Source: Porphyrobacter sp. AAP60
GTDB lineage: Bacteria; Pseudomonadota; Alphaproteobacteria; Sphingomonadales; Sphingomonadaceae
Reading direction: 5' to 3'
NCBI RefSeq assembly: GCF_001296025.1
Contig: NZ_LJHV01000021.1
Location: 1-64,000 of the forward strand
Length of the DNA: 64,000 nt
Position 1 is the stretch's first letter. Each line of letters begins with the position of its first letter. Shown one piece after another: positions 62,196 through 64,000 of the stretch. The notes under the pieces were generated by a model. It was not told the origin of the DNA and made no database searches. It saw only the letters and a list, made by a program, of their open reading frames with translations. Position numbers and translations under genes: made by a program.

Positions 62196-64000
62196 TACAG
62201 CCCCTCGCACACGTTTTGCGCATTGCTGCCAATGAACGGCGCAAAGGGACAATTGACATAGCGCAGCCGCACCTGACGGTTGCCAACCTGCACCACGATC
62301 CGGTCTGCACGGCTGGCAGGCGCGGCGTTAGCCAGCCCGCCACCTGCACGCGATGCGCCATTGTTCAGGCCCAGGAAGCTGATCATGTCGTCTTGATCGA
62401 TCCCGTCGCCCGAAACGCCGATCCCGCCGACGAGCTGGCCATTGCGGTAAATGGGCACGGAACCGGGAAATATCTGGATGCCGTTATCCAGCCGCGTGGC
62501 CCTCGCCGTCACCTGCGGCAGGCCGGTGCAGCTTCGCGGTGTATCTGTGCCGCTCGCCCCGGTGACGAAGCCCAGATGCTGCGCCAGATTACCCACGATC
62601 AGCGCACTTTGCAGTCCGGTCGAAAACGGGTTGAACTGCGCAATCGGGCGCGACAGCGGGCCGTTGGGCTGCCCCACCTCGCCATCGGGAAAATAGGGCC
62701 GCGACAGGTTGCCGCCCGCGCGATCGGAAAAGGCGAAGCTGCCGGTCAGCGCTTGTGGATCGCCCAGAAAGGTTCGCGTGCGGGCCACGAATTGCGCCAC
62801 TTCGCCGCCGGTCGCCAGCAGTTCATTCGCGGCAAAGCTGCCAGAGAAGAAATTGGCGGTGCGCGCTTTCTGCAGGGACACGTCGATCCCGAAGATTGGC
62901 GCATCGGGGGATCGCACGATGCCCAGCACCTGCCCCCGCGTATCGACAAGGCTGATCGTCACCTGCGCGCGGCTATCCAGTGGCTGGCGAATTTGGGCGC
63001 GGGCGCGGCTCATCACGGTGAAGGCTTCTTCAAGGATCACGCGGGCTTCTGCCGCAGTGATCGGCGCGGAAACATCAGCCGCGTCTGTTGCTGCGCGCAC
63101 CGGAAAACGGTTCGCCCCCGCACCGTTGGTCAAAACGAAAGCATCGCGGTTGGCGAATTCAGTCGTTGTCGATGCCCGGATGCCCGAAGCCTCGGTGCCA
63201 TAGGCCGCGCCCGCCAGCAGCGCGGTGCCCATATAGTAACCGGTCACTGGCACCAGCGCCCCTGCGGTTCCGGCAAAGCTGGCGCCTGCCACTGCGCCGA
63301 CCTGCGGATAATCAATGTCGGTATAGCGCAGCGACGTGCCGTCCGCAGTGATCCGGTCAGCGCGAATAGCGACAGGGGCCTCGAACCCTACCGTGCCCGC
63401 CAGCGCTATCGCCTCGTCCACGTCGCCATCACGGTCGAGCACGTTGGGATCGAAGCCGTAAACCCCGTCGGCAATTACCCCCACCCCGCCGATCACCACA
63501 CCATCGCGATAGAGTGGAAAGCCGCCCGGATCAGCCGCCAGGCCGAGCGGAGAACGCTTCGGCCCGATGAAACCATCACTGGCGCGGGCGGCCAGATCGG
63601 AACAGGGCAGTTGGCTGAACTGCACGCCGAACAACGGCCCGCTTTCCAGCCCTGCGGTGGTTGGCGCAGGCGGGAAATGTTCCTGAACGATCATGCTTGC
63701 TGTACGGGAGGAAAAAGCATTGCCGCCGCTGGAAAGATAGGCCCCGGTGATCGCCTTGGCGATGGCAGCGCCCGCAGCGGGAATCGTCAATCCCTGCGCA
63801 TCGCGGCTGGTGCCATCGGGCGCAGCAGGAATTCGGGCAGTCGCTGCCGCACCCGGCATGGCGAACACGCCAAGCACATTGCCCACCCGATCCGTCACCG
63901 CGATGGTCGCGGCAAGATTGCGGCTGCGCGCTTCGGCAGCGGCCTGCGCAATGATGGTGCCGACATCGGCGCTCGAAAGGCTTGTCGCAGGCGGCACGGA
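62195..64000 (-). CDS. Tandem GlcG/HbpS-like protein, cut by the window edge
   Basis: At least 601 residues, open at its N-terminus. Two GlcG/HbpS-like domains: the first has DVGTIIAQAAAEARSRNLAATIAVTDRVGNVLGVF and VIGGVGVIADGVYG; the second has ARVILEEAFTVMSRARAQIRQ, VTISLVDTRGQVLGIVRSPDAPIF and LVGGIGVSGDGIDQDDMI. The family binds haem in HbpS. It is first of the visible minus operon and overlaps the barrel gene. An extracytoplasmic, haem-related role beside cytochromes is plausible; the true start is beyond 64000. Confidence 0.85.
   Translation of the reverse strand, partial: SVPPATSLSSADVGTIIAQAAAEARSRNLAATIAVTDRVGNVLGVFAMPGAAATARIPAAPDGTSRDAQGLTIPAAGAAIAKAITGAYLSSGGNAFSSRTASMIVQEHFPPAPTTAGLESGPLFGVQFSQLPCSDLAARASDGFIGPKRSPLGLAADPGGFPLYRDGVVIGGVGVIADGVYGFDPNVLDRDGDVDEAIALAGTVGFEAPVAIRADRITADGTSLRYTDIDYPQVGAVAGASFAGTAGALVPVTGYYMGTALLAGAAYGTEASGIRASTTTEFANRDAFVLTNGAGANRFPVRAATDAADVSAPITAAEARVILEEAFTVMSRARAQIRQPLDSRAQVTISLVDTRGQVLGIVRSPDAPIFGIDVSLQKARTANFFSGSFAANELLATGGEVAQFVARTRTFLGDPQALTGSFAFSDRAGGNLSRPYFPDGEVGQPNGPLSRPIAQFNPFSTGLQSALIVGNLAQHLGFVTGASGTDTPRSCTGLPQVTARATRLDNGIQIFPGSVPIYRNGQLVGGIGVSGDGIDQDDMISFLGLNNGASRAGGGLANAAPASRADRIVVQVGNRQVRLRYVNCPFAPFIGSNAQNVCEGL

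Noticed and set aside
1..64000. CRISPR array or insertion sequences
   Set aside because: No regularly spaced direct repeats, cas genes or transposase frames were seen.

Overview
The window looks like a chromosomal segment of a GC-rich alphaproteobacterium, most likely a sphingomonad of the Erythrobacter/Porphyrobacter type. The grounds are four TonB-dependent or related outer-membrane receptors, many overlapping ATGA/TGATG gene junctions, and a bchI-bchD-bchO magnesium-chelatase operon, which points to an aerobic anoxygenic phototroph. Assignments rest on reading the sequence and translations; no database search was run.

Layout. (1) 1-3.8 kb: a vanadium haloperoxidase, an AT-rich intergenic region with a perfect dyad, and a LuxR-type regulator. 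(2) 3.9-14.4 kb: a lipid-degradation locus. A TonB receptor, SDR dehydrogenase, acyl-CoA synthetase and two MaoC hydratase halves are on the minus strand. They are divergent from an acyl-CoA dehydrogenase, an alpha-methylacyl-CoA racemase and an SCP-x-like thiolase on the plus strand. A LysR regulator lies between them, with one 22-bp motif repeated beside both arms. (3) 14.7-19.4 kb: tRNA-Arg(UCU), a queuosine-precursor transporter and a coupled ppk1-ppx pair. (4) 19.6-28.1 kb: a compact VirB1/2/3/4/6/9/10/11 type IV secretion operon without VirB5, B7, B8 or D4, plus a small TPR protein. (5) 28.1-33.6 kb: a lipoprotein and a TonB receptor behind a Pho-box-like direct repeat, then an atypical OmpR-type regulator. 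(6) 33.7-36.9 kb: an SDR, a second acyl-CoA dehydrogenase, a short secreted protein and a ferredoxin-NADP reductase. (7) 37-40.9 kb: a ferric-iron ABC importer. (8) 41-45.3 kb: bchIDO, a small membrane protein and a GNAT acetyltransferase. (9) 45.6-49 kb: a haem receptor and its DUF6607-like partner, behind two iron-box-like sites that resemble the one in front of the iron-binding protein.

(10) 49.2-64 kb is the most unusual part. A plus-strand operon encodes an FAD reductase fused to two cyclic-nucleotide-binding domains and a four-cluster ferredoxin, a histidine-rich membrane protein, a cytoplasmic FHA domain fused through one membrane helix to a ten-haem cytochrome c, and a CpdA-like cyclic-nucleotide phosphodiesterase. 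It converges, with overlapping stop codons, on a minus-strand operon of a tandem GlcG/HbpS-like protein (cut by the window edge), an outer-membrane barrel and a 1375-residue ten-haem cytochrome with a C-terminal LVIVD-type propeller. Together these look like a trans-envelope electron conduit with built-in cyclic-nucleotide and FHA control. I do not recognise it as a described system.
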